From assembly GCA_037045645.1 (NCBI GenBank), contig JBAOIH010000001.1, positions 1,774,001-1,838,000 of the forward strand: DNA of 64,000 bases. The letters run 5' to 3'. The stretch is from Nocardioides sp. Lineage in GTDB: Bacteria > Actinomycetota > Actinomycetes > Propionibacteriales > Nocardioidaceae. A program made the position numbers and the translations under genes. Under the pieces are notes generated by a model. It was not told the DNA's origin, made no database searches, and saw only the letters and a program-made list of their open reading frames with translations. Every line of letters begins with the position of its first letter. The first letter of the stretch is position 1. Shown here one piece after another: positions 31,247-42,032 of this stretch.

Positions 31247-32488
31247 TCAGTCAGGCAGTGCGGGCGCCGTGGCGCTGTGTCGCACGACGAACGCCGCCGC
31301 CAACACGGCCAGGGCGAAGAGTGCGGCGAAGAGGTTGAGTGCCGGGTACCCCCAGCCCCCGACGATCACACCAGACAACGCCGACCCACCCGCGGCGGTG
31401 AGGCTCATCAGGCTGTCGGAGGTCCCCTGCACACGCGTACGCATCCCGTGCGGCGCGCGATCGGCGACCACCGCCGAAGAGCCGATCGTCGCGAACGACC
31501 ACCCCAGGCCCAGCAGGAAGAGACCGAGGAAGATGCCGCTCGACGTGCCCATCGGCGATCGTCCGGCCACCGCCAACGAGACGAGCAGGATCAAGGCTCC
31601 GCACCCGATCGTCGTGGCCCGACCGAAGCGGTCGGCGACCGCACCGACCAGCGGCGAGAAACCGAACATGCCGAAGACATGCACCGAGATCACCACGCCG
31701 ATCACTTCGAGTGTCGAGCCACCGTGCTCCATGTGCAGCGGCGTCATCACCATCACCGACACCATCACCGCATGAGCCGCTGCCATGGCGAGCATCCCTG
31801 CGGCGAGCCCGGGGTCTGCACGCAGTGCCGCCCCGACCCGCCCAGACGAGGTCGAGTCCGCCGCGGGTGCAACTCGTACGCCGTCAGCCAGGAGCAGCGG
31901 GTCGGGGCGCAACCCCACCGCAACCACGAGCGCGGCCGTCAGCATCCCGACGGCTCCGAGCGCGAAGGGACCGGTCAGTTCGGGGATCCCCAGCTGATCG
32001 GCAAACGCGGCGGCAGGGCCGGTCAGGTTGGGTCCCGCGACCGCGCCGATCGTCGTCGCCCAGACCACCACCGACAGGGCGCGCGCTGTGGTCTCGGGCG
32101 TCGCAAGGTCGGTGGCGGCATAGCGGCTCGCAGCGTTGGCCGCCGAGACGGCGCCGAGCAGCAGGGTGCCGACGAACAGCAGCGGCAGGGACTCGACGAC
32201 ACCCGCGACTACGGCAAGGAAGGCACCCAAGGCGCCCGTGAGATACGCCCCCACCAGTCCGGGGCGGCGGCCCCGTCGGCCCATCAGAGCGCCGAGAGCG
32301 AAGGCGGTCGCGGCGGTCCCGAAGGTCTGGAAGGTCTGGGCCAGTCCGGCCATCGTGTCGGAGCCGGACAGGTCGCGCGCCAGGAGGGAGGCCGTCGCGA
32401 TCCCGATCGTGATGCCGACCGCGCCCACCACCTGAGCCAGCACCAGGACGCGAAGGGTGCGGCGCTGAACGTGGGTGTGGTCGCTCAA
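31247..32488 (-). CDS. MFS transporter
   Basis: A 413-residue protein with twelve hydrophobic segments in two halves. The A-like motif GALMGRRGRRPGLVGAY follows helix 2, and GAVADRFGRATTIGC repeats it in the second half. It is a proton-driven exporter of unknown substrate, drug-efflux type. I take the TTG at 32488, which overlaps the stop of the DUF3046 gene; codons upstream in the frame lie inside that gene. A start further in cannot be excluded. Confidence 0.85.
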   Translation of the reverse strand: MSDHTHVQRRTLRVLVLAQVVGAVGITIGIATASLLARDLSGSDTMAGLAQTFQTFGTAATAFALGALMGRRGRRPGLVGAYLTGALGAFLAVVAGVVESLPLLFVGTLLLGAVSAANAASRYAATDLATPETTARALSVVVWATTIGAVAGPNLTGPAAAFADQLGIPELTGPFALGAVGMLTAALVVAVGLRPDPLLLADGVRVAPAADSTSSGRVGAALRADPGLAAGMLAMAAAHAVMVSVMVMTPLHMEHGGSTLEVIGVVISVHVFGMFGFSPLVGAVADRFGRATTIGCGALILLVSLAVAGRSPMGTSSGIFLGLFLLGLGWSFATIGSSAVVADRAPHGMRTRVQGTSDSLMSLTAAGGSALSGVIVGGWGYPALNLFAALFALAVLAAAFVVRHSATAPALPD

Positions 32489-32679
32489 CGCTGAGACGCC
32501 GGGAGTTCGAGGGCGCGCCACACTGCCGCCCAGACCTGCTTGGCCGGCTCGCCCGCAGCCAACGCCTCGTTGACCGTACGGCCGCCGAGGTCGCGCAGCA
32601 CGTACTGCTCCGACCACGCGCGTGCGTACGACGGCCCCAGCGCATCCTCCATCCGGGACCAGAACTCGGTGAGCCTCAC
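32485..32679 (-). CDS. DUF3046 protein
   Basis: A 64-residue protein: VRLTEFWSRMEDALGPSYAR, then WSEQYVLRDLGGRTVNEALA and KQVWAAVWRALELP, the complete DUF3046 domain. The family is found beside recA/recX in many actinobacteria, and it is here too in a looser sense. Function unknown. The GTG overlaps the stop of the upstream methyltransferase gene; its own stop overlaps the MFS start. Confidence 0.9.
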   Translation of the reverse strand: MRLTEFWSRMEDALGPSYARAWSEQYVLRDLGGRTVNEALAAGEPAKQVWAAVWRALELPASQR

Positions 32680-33800
32680 CTGCGCACCGCCGTCACCTCG
32701 AGCCACGTCTCCCCGCGCAGGCCGGCAGCGGACTCGGCGGCCGTCACCTCCCAGCCCGTCTCCCCCAGCACCTTGCGCAGGGGCCCCTCTCGCCAGAACG
32801 TGAACAGTCGCGGCGCGCCGACGCTGCCGTGGATCGAGAAGCGCGCGCCCTCTCCCTCCTTGACCGCAAGACGGAAGATGCCGCCCGACCTGGTCACCGC
32901 CGCCAGATTGGCGGTGACGATCGGTAGGTCGGCGCGGCGTACGTGCAGCAGGGACGCGTGCGCGTACACCCCGTCGTAGTCCCCCTCGGATGCGCTCAGA
33001 TCGTCTGTCAACGGGTCGAGCACCTCGGCCTCGATCCCCCGCTCGTGCAACAGGCGTACGAAGCCGGGCGAGATGTCGGTGCGGCGCACGCGTACGCCCA
33101 ACTCCTCCAGCAGAGCGGCGTCGCGGCCCGATCCGGTGCCGATCTCCAGCACGTGAGCGCCTGGCCCCACGTCGGCCGCGAATGCCTCGATCGCGGCACG
33201 CACCTGCGGCGACATCTCCTGGGTGCCGTTCGCATAGTCGGCGGCGAAGGAGTCGTACGCCGCGACGGTGAGGCGCTTGGTCACGTAGGCCACGTCGTGA
33301 GCGTGATGGACGACGTCGTGCAGGTGATAGCGGACGAGTGTGTCCACCGTGAACCGGGACCCGTTGCTGCGTCGTCCCGTCCGTCCCCACTGCTCGGCTC
33401 CGACGGCGCGATAGCCCTCGGCTACCGCGAGAGCCGCGTCGAGGAGGCCGCCCGCGACCACGAGCGGGTCCTGAGAGCCGTAGTCGGCGTTGACGGCTGC
33501 GGCGTCTTGATCCCAATCGGCGAACTCGGGGTCGTCGTGCAGCATCATCATGGTGAGACGTTCGAGGAAGATCCGGTGGACGTCGCGGATGTGGCAGGCG
33601 TACTCCAACGGCGACCAGACGTGAGGTTCGGGACGGCAGGCCGCGTCGTCGGTGCGCAGCACGATCTCCCAGGCGCGCGCATCGTGCTCGATCAGGTCGG
33701 GGATCGTGGCCGGGCCGACCGCGGACGCATCGAAACCACATTCGGTGCACGGGCGCTCGAGCACCCAGGTCCAGTCCTTGGTGTCCGGCTCGATGCTCAC
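32676..33800 (-). CDS. DinB-like / SAM methyltransferase fusion protein
   Basis: A 374-residue protein with two domains. Residues 1-180 are a DinB four-helix domain with metal-type histidines in EYACHIRDVHRIFLERL and LVRYHLHDVVHHAHDV. Residues 185-374 are a class I methyltransferase: SAM motif GAHVLEIGTGSGRDAALLEE, then YDGVYAHASLLHV. Each domain exists alone elsewhere; DinB enzymes use thiol cofactors such as mycothiol, methyltransferases SAM. A joint role such as thiol methylation or detoxification is speculative. The GTG start at 33800 heads a three-gene overlapping operon. Confidence 0.8.
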   Translation of the reverse strand: MSIEPDTKDWTWVLERPCTECGFDASAVGPATIPDLIEHDARAWEIVLRTDDAACRPEPHVWSPLEYACHIRDVHRIFLERLTMMMLHDDPEFADWDQDAAAVNADYGSQDPLVVAGGLLDAALAVAEGYRAVGAEQWGRTGRRSNGSRFTVDTLVRYHLHDVVHHAHDVAYVTKRLTVAAYDSFAADYANGTQEMSPQVRAAIEAFAADVGPGAHVLEIGTGSGRDAALLEELGVRVRRTDISPGFVRLLHERGIEAEVLDPLTDDLSASEGDYDGVYAHASLLHVRRADLPIVTANLAAVTRSGGIFRLAVKEGEGARFSIHGSVGAPRLFTFWREGPLRKVLGETGWEVTAAESAAGLRGETWLEVTAVRR

Positions 33801-33817
33801 CCCCGCATCTTGTCAGG

Positions 33818-34613
33818 TCAGGTGAGCAGCAGGGTGTCGAGACGGCGGCGTACGACCGCCACGCCGACCAGGCCCATGGTGACCAGATAGACCACCGAGA
33901 GCGCCGACTCCCACGTGACCAACCCGGTGGTGAGTTCGCGGCACAACACGACCCCGCGATACAGCGGCGTGGCCTCGACCACCCAGCGCAGCACCCCGTC
34001 GCCGAACGCCTCGATCGGGAAGAACGTCGCGGAGAACAAGAAGAGCGGCATCTGAGCGAGCGTGATCTTCTCGAAGTCCTGCCACGACTTCATCCACGTC
34101 GTCAGCGCCATGCAGACAGCAGCGAACGCGAACGCGATCAGCACCGTCGCCGGCAGCGCCAGCAGTGCCCACCAGGAATCGATCAACCCCATCGCCAGCA
34201 TGACGAGCAAGAAGACGGCCGAGTAGGTCGAGCCGCGCAACAGACTCCACGTGATCTCGCCGCGCGCGACGTCGGCCGTCGTCATCGGGGTGGCCAGGAT
34301 CTGGTCGTAGAGCTTCTCGTATCTCAATTTCGAAGAAGACGTTGTAGGTCGAGTCCAGCAGCGCTCCGTTGAACGCGCTGGTCGCCAGCATCGCCGGCGC
34401 GACGAAGGTGGCGTACGCGATCTGCTCGCCGTGGAAGCTGAACGTGTCGATGAGTTGACCGACGCCGATGCCGATCGAGAAGAGGTAGAAGACCGGCTCG
34501 GCGAACCCGGTGACGAAGAGCTTCCAGGCGCCCTTGTAAGCCAGGTAACTGCGAAACACCAACAAACGCGCAGCGGCCACGGGTGTCAGCGGAGCCGGGA
34601 ACACGGTCGCCAT
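33818..34613 (-). pseudogene. ABC-2 exporter permease, one-base frameshift
   Basis: The first frame from MATVFPAPLTPVAAARLLVF gives the first helices to DSTYNVFFEI. Near 34328 one extra base puts the rest, RYEKLYDQILATPMTTADVA to the end, in another frame. The joined protein would be a normal ~260-residue six-helix permease of the daunorubicin/NodJ type and partner of the next permease and ATPase. A single extra base in an otherwise perfect gene suggests sequence error or a very recent loss. Confidence 0.8.
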
Positions 34614-34614
34614 C

Positions 34615-35409
34615 TCAGGACTCCAGACGCTTCTCAAGACCGGTCACGGCCCATCGCCAGCCGAGCACACTGACGACGACGAGGACGACCAGATTGAGCA
34701 GTGCGATGCTCCAGTCGACCCGGTCGAGGCAGAGCATCCGAGACAGGTTGACCCCGTGCCACAACGGCGTGAGTCTGGCGATCCACTCCAGCACCGGACC
34801 GAGGTTGGCGACTGGAAAGAACGCACCGGAGAAGAGCGTCAGCGGCACCACGCCAAGGCGAAAGATCACCCCGAAGCCCTCTTCGGAGCGCAACCGGGCG
34901 CTGTAACCGAAAACCACGGTCGCGAACGCGAGCCCGACCAGACACTGGCTGATCCAGGCCAGGATCGGACCCCACCAGGACTCGAAGACGCCGAAGGGCG
35001 CCAGCACGAGCATGCTGACCGCGCAGGCACTGCCGACCCGGAAGAGCGCGAAGCCGAGCATCGCGTTGACGATGTCGCGTACGGCCAACGGGGTCGCCAT
35101 CTGCGCGAAGAACGACTTGTGCCACTTGATCCCACCCATCACCGGATAGGTGGTCTCCCCGACCGCGATCTGCATGGCGTGAGCCGCCACCAGGCCGGGC
35201 ACCACGAACGCCAGGTAGGAGGTCGCGCCTTCGAGCCGGTCGGGATCCCCCTCGATGAAACCGCCGAGCAGCACCCCCATCGCGACCACGTACAGCAGCG
35301 GCGTGAGGAAACTCGACACCAGTCCTCCGCGCCAGGTGCGCTTGAACACGGTCGCCCAATAGTCGCACTGGCGAGTCAGCCCCTCCCACGCGGTCAGTTT
35401 GGCCTGCAT
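34615..35409 (-). CDS. ABC-2 exporter permease
   Basis: A 264-residue six-helix permease: TRQCDYWATVFKRTWRGGLV, the amphipathic MGGIKWHKSFFAQMATPLAV coupling loop, and the late AFFPVANLGPVLEWIARLTP signature. It pairs with the permease at 33818. The start is either ATG 35409 or the TTG one codon before; both touch the ATPase stop. The last gene's ATG lies 2 bp after this stop. Confidence 0.85.
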   Translation of the reverse strand: MQAKLTAWEGLTRQCDYWATVFKRTWRGGLVSSFLTPLLYVVAMGVLLGGFIEGDPDRLEGATSYLAFVVPGLVAAHAMQIAVGETTYPVMGGIKWHKSFFAQMATPLAVRDIVNAMLGFALFRVGSACAVSMLVLAPFGVFESWWGPILAWISQCLVGLAFATVVFGYSARLRSEEGFGVIFRLGVVPLTLFSGAFFPVANLGPVLEWIARLTPLWHGVNLSRMLCLDRVDWSIALLNLVVLVVVSVLGWRWAVTGLEKRLES

Positions 35410-36335
35410 CAATCCACCAACGTCCGACCCGTCAGCCGCAAGAAGACGTCTTCGAGAGACGAACGGCGTACGAGTGATGCCACCGGCTCCAGTCCCCGAG
35501 CGAGCGCGCCCGCAAGCACGCGCTCACCGTCGTCGCTGTAGACCAGCAGTCGATCAGGCAGCACTTCCACCCGCTCGCCCAGGTCGACCACCTTCTCGGC
35601 AATCACCTCGTGCACGTTGTCCTCGCCGCTGGCGCCGAAGCGCAATTCGGCGACCTCACGCGTCGAGTGCTTCTCGATCAGGGCGCGCGGTGAACCCTCG
35701 GCGGCGATGTGCCCCTTGTCCATCACGACGAGGCGATCGCACAACTGCTCGGCCTCGTCCATGTAGTGAGTGGTGATCACCAGCGTCACGCCCGCCTGTT
35801 TGAGCCGGAACAGTTGATCCCACAGCACGTGGCGGGCTTGTGGATCGAGTCCGGTCGTCGGCTCATCGAGGAGCAACAGCTCGGGCCGGTTGATCAGGCT
35901 GCGCGCGATGGTCAGACGGCGCTTCATTCCTCCGGAGAGGTCTTCGACTCGTGACTTGGCCTTCTCCTCAAGCTTGGCGAACTCGAGCAGTTCCTCCGCG
36001 CGCGCACGTACGGTGGCCCGATCGATGCCGAAGTAACGGCCGTAGACGAAGAGGTTGTCGAAGACGTTGAGTTCGTTGTCGAGGGTGTCTTCCTGGGGGC
36101 ACACCCCCAACCGCGAGCGGATCGCCGGTCCCTGGACGGCCGGATCCAGCCCGAATATCCGCAACTGCCCTGCGCTGACGGGCGACACCGCGGCGATCAT
36201 CCGCATGGTGCTCGACTTCCCGGCACCGTTGGGTCCCAGGAACCCGAACGCCTCGCCACGCCGGACGTCGACGTCGATGCCCTTGACGGCCTCCAAGTCC
36301 CCGAAGGACTTGCGCAGGCCGCGAGCCGAGATCAT
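35409..36335 (-). CDS. ABC exporter ATP-binding protein (DrrA-like)
   Basis: A 308-residue ATPase: Walker [18 protein letters not shown]-loop [10 protein letters not shown], signature [18 protein letters not shown], Walker [20 protein letters not shown], and the DrrA-type C-terminal extension ending [19 protein letters not shown]. With the two permeases it forms a drug, lipid or polysaccharide exporter of the daunorubicin-resistance group. Substrate unknown. Confidence 0.9.
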   Translation of the reverse strand: MISARGLRKSFGDLEAVKGIDVDVRRGEAFGFLGPNGAGKSSTMRMIAAVSPVSAGQLRIFGLDPAVQGPAIRSRLGVCPQEDTLDNELNVFDNLFVYGRYFGIDRATVRARAEELLEFAKLEEKAKSRVEDLSGGMKRRLTIARSLINRPELLLLDEPTTGLDPQARHVLWDQLFRLKQAGVTLVITTHYMDEAEQLCDRLVVMDKGHIAAEGSPRALIEKHSTREVAELRFGASGEDNVHEVIAEKVVDLGERVEVLPDRLLVYSDDGERVLAGALARGLEPVASLVRRSSLEDVFLRLTGRTLVD

Positions 36336-36408
36336 CGTCTGGTCGTCTCCTGGGTGGGCTGCCACGATCCGCGAGGCTAGACGACGCCACCGACAACACG
36401 AAAGCGGC

Positions 36409-37293
36409 TCACCGCAACCGGATCTCCACCTGGCCGTTGTCGAGCACACGTGTCTCGAGGATCTCCTCGCGCGACTCCACGAAGGCCCGGAACGACGAGA
36501 ATCCCAGCGACTTCTCCTTGAAGGTCGAGTCCATTCGCTGCATCTGGCTCTTGACGCTCGACGAGTGCACCCAGCCGTCGTCGCTCTTCTCCGACCCCAC
36601 CCGGATCGCGCGGGTGAACAGCGCCGTGGCCTGCTCGTCGTCGGTGGGTGCCGCCTTCTTGCTCGCGGTCTTCTTGGCATCGGCTGGGGCGACCTTCTTC
36701 GCCTCCGCGGTCTTGCGGGTCGGGGCTGGAGCGTTCACCGACGGGAGGTCGGCGTACGAACTGAACTCGTCGCACGCGGCGACCAGCGCCCTGCTGATCG
36801 ATCCGGCGACGCCGATGCCGATCACGAAACGCCCCATCCGCTTGCAGGACTGCGCGAGCGGGATGTAGTCGGAGTCGCCGCCCACGATCACCACGTGCGT
36901 GATGTCGGCGTGCTGGGTCAGATCCGCGACCGCATCGATCGACAGTCGAATGTCGGCACCGTTCTTGGTGCCGGAAACGGAGAAGAGCTGGACCAGGTCC
37001 ACGGCTCGATCGATCACCTGACGCTTGTAGGCCGCGTTGGCGGGCACGGACCAGTCGGCGTACGCCCGGGTCAGCGCCACCGTGCCGAACGACGACGCGT
37101 AGTCGATGATCGCGCCCAGATCCACCTCGGCCTCGGTCAGTCGTTGGTCGACCTCGTCGTGCGAGTCCGGGCGGATCTGGTGGTGCCTGGCGTTGTCTTC
37201 ACGCCAGGCGCCCTGCCCGTGCAGGTCGTCATAGCGCGAGATGACCATGTTGTCGAAGTCGATGTAGACCGCGACGCGCGAAGTGTCCGCCAT
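36409..37293 (-). CDS. NYN-domain nuclease with C-terminal OST-HTH/LOTUS domain
   Basis: A 294-residue protein. The N-terminal NYN (PIN-like) domain has its acidic metal sites in VAVYIDFDNMVISRYDDL, NGADIRLSIDAVADL and VIVGGDSDYIPLAQSCKRMG. A K/A/P-rich linker (about 195-230) precedes an OST-HTH/LOTUS domain with KSQMQRMDSTFKEKSLGFSS. This layout predicts an RNA-binding ribonuclease. A TAATGT box 6 nt before the ATG marks a leaderless start. It diverges from lhr. Confidence 0.87.
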   Translation of the reverse strand: MADTSRVAVYIDFDNMVISRYDDLHGQGAWREDNARHHQIRPDSHDEVDQRLTEAEVDLGAIIDYASSFGTVALTRAYADWSVPANAAYKRQVIDRAVDLVQLFSVSGTKNGADIRLSIDAVADLTQHADITHVVIVGGDSDYIPLAQSCKRMGRFVIGIGVAGSISRALVAACDEFSSYADLPSVNAPAPTRKTAEAKKVAPADAKKTASKKAAPTDDEQATALFTRAIRVGSEKSDDGWVHSSSVKSQMQRMDSTFKEKSLGFSSFRAFVESREEILETRVLDNGQVEIRLR

Positions 37294-37299
37294 ACGGCG

Positions 37300-37305
37300 A
37301 CATTA
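37300..37305 (-). promoter_or_regulatory. -10 element TAATGT of the NYN gene
   Basis: TAATGT ends 6 nt before the ATG at 37293. There is no Shine-Dalgarno. Confidence 0.5.
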
Positions 37306-37324
37306 GGCGCTGGACCCCCGAATT

Positions 37325-37374
37325 GTCCGCTCAGCCCCCGGATCGTTGGGGGTTGAGCGGACTCGGGTCCGCTC
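37325..37374. repeat. Three-part inverted repeat between NYN and lhr genes
   Basis: GTCCGCTCA (37325-37333), its complement TGAGCGGAC (37354-37362) and again GTCCGCTC (37367-37374). The first pair also has inner arms CCCCC/GGGGG. The middle copy can pair with either outer copy, so two alternative hairpins exclude each other. It lies in the divergent promoter region. Confidence 0.5.
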
Positions 37375-37414
37375 GACACCCGCCAATGTCGGGGCTATCG
37401 GCGAGGATGGACCA

Positions 37415-40400
37415 GTGAGCGATGCGGGCGAACCTGAGGGCGCGGTTTTCGGACCGGCCACCCAGGCCTGGCTGGATGCCGCATTCGCCTCACCCACCCA
37501 GGCCCAACTGGATACCTGGACGCAGGTCGCAACCGGCCGCCACGTCCTCACGGTGGCTCCGACGGGCTCCGGCAAGACGTTGGCAGCGTTCCTGAGCGCG
37601 ATCGACCGACTGCTGCACGAGCCACTTCCGCCGCGAAGAGACCGCTGCCGGGTGCTCTATCTCTCCCCACTCAAAGCGCTCGGGGTCGACGTCGAGCGCA
37701 ACCTCCGGGCCCCTTTGATCGGGATCAAACACACCGCCGAGCGGCTCGGGGTGTCGTTGCCCGAATTGACCGTCGGCGTACGCACCGGCGACACGCCTGC
37801 GCAGGAACGTCGCCGTCTCGTGACTACGCCCCCCGACATCTTGATCACCACGCCCGAGTCGCTCTTCTTGATGCTCACCTCTCAGGCCCGCGAGTCGCTG
37901 CGACACATCGAGACGGTGATCGTGGACGAGGTGCATGCGGTGGCGGGCACCAAGCGCGGATCACACCTCGCGCTGACCCTCGAACGCTTGGACGCCCTGC
38001 TGCCCCGGCCCGCGCAGCGCATCGGCTTGTCCGCGACCGTACGACCCATCGCCGACGTCGCCGCCTTCCTCGGCGGTACGGCACCGGTCGAGGTCGTGGC
38101 TCCGCCGTCGCAGAAACGTTGGGACCTGCGCGTCGAGGTCCCGGTCGAAGACATGACTCAGCTCAGCGTGCCCGAGGGCAGTGACGACACCCGAGCCGGC
38201 TCCATCTGGCCGCATCTGGAGAACCGTCTGCGCGAACTGATCTTGAGTCATCGCTCGACCATCGTGTTCGTCAACAGCCGGCGGCTAGCCGAGCGGCTGA
38301 CGGCGCGTTTGAACGCACCTGGTTTCGAGACGCCGCCTACGGCGGCTCCTCAACCACCGGATACACCTGGTTTCGAGACGCCGCCTACAGCGGCTCCTCA
38401 ACCACCGGATACACCTGGTTTCGAGACGCCGCCTACGGCGGCTCCTCAACCACCGCAAGCTCAGACGCCGCCCGCGCAGATGGCCGGGCAGTCCGGGTCC
38501 GCCCGACCCGCCACCCAGGTGCTGGCCCGAGCGCACCACGGGTCGGTGTCCAAGGAGACCCGGGCCCAGATCGAGGACGACCTCAAGAGCGGCCGACTTC
38601 CGTGCGTGATCGCCACCAGCAGTCTTGAACTCGGCATCGACATGGGCGCTGTCGATCTCGTCGTGCAGGTCGAATCGCCCCCGTCGATCTCCAGCGCGCT
38701 CCAGCGCGTGGGTCGCGCCGGTCACCAGGTGGGCGCGGTGTCGCGCGGCGTCACGCTCCCCACGCACCGCAGCGATCTGCTTCCGGCCGCCGTGAGCCTT
38801 ACCGGGATGCGCGAGGGCAGGCTGGAGGCACTCCACGTGCCTCGCCACCCGCTCGATGTGTTGGCCCAGCAGATCGTCGCGATGACCGCACTCGATGCGT
38901 GGGACGTCGAGGCACTCTTCGCCACCATCCGCCGCGCGTCCCCCTACTCCCAACTCCCCCGCTCCGCTTTCGATGCCACTCTCGACCTGCTCAGCGGTCG
39001 CTACCCCAGTGACGAGTTCGCCGAGTTGCGGCCACGGATCGTGTGGGACCGCGTTACCGGCGCCATCACGGGTCGACCCGGCGCGCAGCGCCTGGCCGTC
39101 ACCAGCGGCGGCACCATTCCCGATCGCGGACTCTTCGGCGTCTTCATCGTCGGCACCGCACGCGAGGGCCGCAGCCCCGGACGCCGGGTGGGTGAGCTCG
39201 ACGAGGAGATGGTTTACGAATCACGCGTTGGCGACGTCTTCGCCCTCGGTGCCTCCAGTTGGCGGATCGAGGACATTACGCATGACCGGGTGCTCGTGAC
39301 GCCCGCCCCCGGAGTCCCTGCACGCCTGCCGTTCTGGACCGGCGACGCCCAAGGACGACCCGCAGAATTGGGCGCGGAGATCGGGCAGGCAGCACGCGAA
39401 CTCACCGCGTCGACGCTGGACAGCGCAGTCGCACGGTTGGTCGACATCGGGCTCGATGTCCAGGCAGCGAACAACCTGGCGACCTACCTCCAAGAGCAGG
39501 TGACGGCGACGGGCCGGGTGCCGAGCGACACCGCACTCATCGTGGAGCGTTTTCGCGACGAGTTGGGCGACTGGCGGATGGTCGTGCATTCTCCGTACGG
39601 CACCCCGGTCCACGCGCCCTGGGCCCTCGCGATCAACGCACGCTTGCGCGAGCGTTACGGCGTCGACGGGCAGGCGATCGCCAGCGACGACGGCATCGTG
39701 ATCCGCATCCCCGACACTGACGAAGAGCCACCGGGAGGTGAACTCATCGTCTTCGAAGCGGACGAGATCGCGGATCTGGTGACCCAGGAGATCAGCGGTT
39801 CCGCGCTCTTCGCCAGCCGATTCCGCGAGTGCGCCGCCCGCGCCTTGCTGCTGCCCCGCCGCGATCCCGGCCGCCGTTCGCCCCTGTGGCAGCAGCGTCA
39901 GCGCTCAGCACAGTTGCTGGAGGTCGCGGCCAAGTACCCGTCCTTCCCGATCATCTTGGAGGCCGTCCGCGAGTGCCTTCAAGACGTCTACGACGTGCCC
40001 GGACTGACCACGCTGCTCGGGCGGATCGCCAGCCGTGGGGTCACCGTGACGGATCTGGAGACACCACAGCCTTCGCCGTTCGCCCGGTCCCTGATGTTCG
40101 GATACGTCGCGTCGTTCATGTACGAGGGCGACTCCCCCATCGCCGAACGCCGCGCTGCGGCGCTGACCCTCGATCAGGGGCTGCTGGCCGAACTGCTCGG
40201 GCGTGCCGAACTGCGCGAGCTGCTCGATCCCGACGTGCTGGCCGAACTCGAGGCCCAGTTGCAATGGCTGGCCCCCGATCGCCGAGCGACATCTGCCGAG
40301 GGCGTGGCCGACCTGTTGCGCAAGGTAGGACCACTCACGCCCGCCCAACTCGCGGCCAGATGCGCTGACGGCGAGGCCGTGTCGCAGTGGGTCGCCGCCC

Positions 40401-42032
40401 TCGCAGAGCAGCGCCGGGTCGTACGCACGCGGCTCGCGGGTGCGGATGTGTGGGCCGTCGTCGAGGACGGCGCGCGATTAAGAGACGCCCTCGGCGTCCC
40501 GGTGCCGCCCGGCACCCCGGCGCAGTTGACCGAGCCGGTGGCCGATCCCCTGGGAGATCTGGTCTCCCGCTTCGCGCGTACGCACGGCCCTTTCCTCACC
40601 GACGACGTCGCAGAGGCGCTCGGCATCGGCTCCGCAGTGGCGCGTGGTGCTTTGGAGCGGCTGCGCGCAGAAGGGCGCCTGGTCGAGGGCGAATTCCGAC
40701 CGGCCGGCATTTCGTCCGAGTGGTGCGACGCAGGTGTCCTGCGGACGTTGCGACGTCGTTCCCTGGCTCGCCTTCGCAACGAGATCGAACCGGTCCGACC
40801 AGTGGCATTGGCTCGTTTCGAGCTTCTCCTGGCAGGGGATCTCCCTCACGCGCGGCCGACCGCGTGGGGTCGAAGGGGTGCTCCAGGTGGTGGACCAGTT
40901 GGCGGGAGCCGTCGTGCCGGCGTCGGCTTGGGAGTCGCTGATCCTGCCTGCCCGGATCGAGGACTATCAGCCGGCGCTGCTCGACGAACTCACCGCGACG
41001 GGTGACGTGGTGTGGGCCGGTCACGGAGCGCTCCCCAGCTCTGACGGGTGGGTCTCGCTCCATCTGGCCGACCGGGCGGCGGCGACACTTCCCGAGCCCC
41101 AGCCGTTCGAACACTCCGATCTCCACGACGCGATCCTGGCCGCCCTGGCAGGTGGAGGCGCGTGGTTCAGCCGTCAGCTGGCTCAGGCAGCCGACCACCC
41201 GGATGACTCCACGTTCGCCGAGGCACTCTGGGACCTGGTCTGGGCCAGTCACGTCACCAACGACACCCTTGCCCCGTTGCGGGGTCGACTCGCTGCCGGG
41301 GGGACCAGCCACAAGATCGCGCGGCGCCCCGGCCGCGGACGTGTGGCCGGCGGTCGGGTCGGTCCTCCGAGGCTGGCCAGTGCCGCCGGTCGTTGGGCTG
41401 CGTTGCCAGCCGTGGACGGCGACCACACTCGGCGTACGCACGCACTCGCCGAGACCCTGCTGGCTCGCCATGGCGTCGTCACTCGCGGCGCAGTGGTCGC
41501 CGAGCAGGCCCCCGGCGGATTCGCGGCGATCTATCAGGTGCTGAGTCGTTTCGAGGAGTCCGGCCGGTGTCGTCGCGGCTACTTCGTCGAAGGGCTGGGC
41601 GCGGCGCAGTTCGGGACAGCTGGCGCGGTCGACCGGCTGCGTACGTTCTCCAAGGACCCCGAGGCGTTCGCCGCTGTCGCGCTGGCTGCCACCGATCCGG
41701 CCAACCCCTATGGTGCGGCTTTGCCGTGGCCCCCGACCGAGGGGCACCGACCGGGCCGCAAGGCCGGCGCGATCGTGGTGCTGGTCGACGGCGCGTTGGT
41801 GCTCTATGTCGAACGCGGGGGGCGCACCCTGCTCAGCTTCACCGACGACGAGCAGCAGTTGTCCGCCGCGACAGGCTGCCTGAGTGAGGCCGGACGACGC
41901 GGCGTCCTGGGGCGGCTGACCGTCGAACGCGCTGACGGCGCCGAACTGTTGGGCTCCGCGTCGGTGTTGCGTACGGCGCTGGAGGAGGCCGGATTCGTGT
42001 CGACTCCGCGTGGGCTCAGGCTGCGTGGTTGA
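37415..42032 (+). pseudogene. lhr: Lhr-type ATP-dependent helicase, one frameshift and REP-like insert
   Basis: A ~1540-residue large helicase in two frames. The first has Walker A TVAPTGSGKTLAAFLSAIDR, DEVH box VIVDEVHAVAGT, LSATVRPIADVA and the helicase C motifs SSLELGIDMGAVDLV and QRVGRAGHQVG. Near 40820 the frame shifts; the winged-helix/Lhr C-terminal half (GVEGVLQVVDQLAGAVVPAS to LRLRG) is in the other frame. Residues ~303-347 come from three 48-bp repeats in a loop of RecA domain 2. Lhr acts in DNA repair. The GTG 37415 has GAGGATGG upstream. Otherwise complete, so sequence error is possible. Confidence 0.88.
38321..38455 (+). repeat. Three tandem 48-bp REP-like units inside lhr
   Basis: Units start at 38321, 38369 and 38417 (third is 39 bp). 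Each begins GGTTTCGAGACGCCGCC and contains a palindrome GCCGCC-TA-CGGCGGC followed by TCCTCAACCACCG. This resembles the dispersed palindromic repeats of actinobacterial genomes. As 48 is a multiple of three the lhr frame is kept and each unit adds GFETPPTAAPQPPDTP. Confidence 0.9.
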
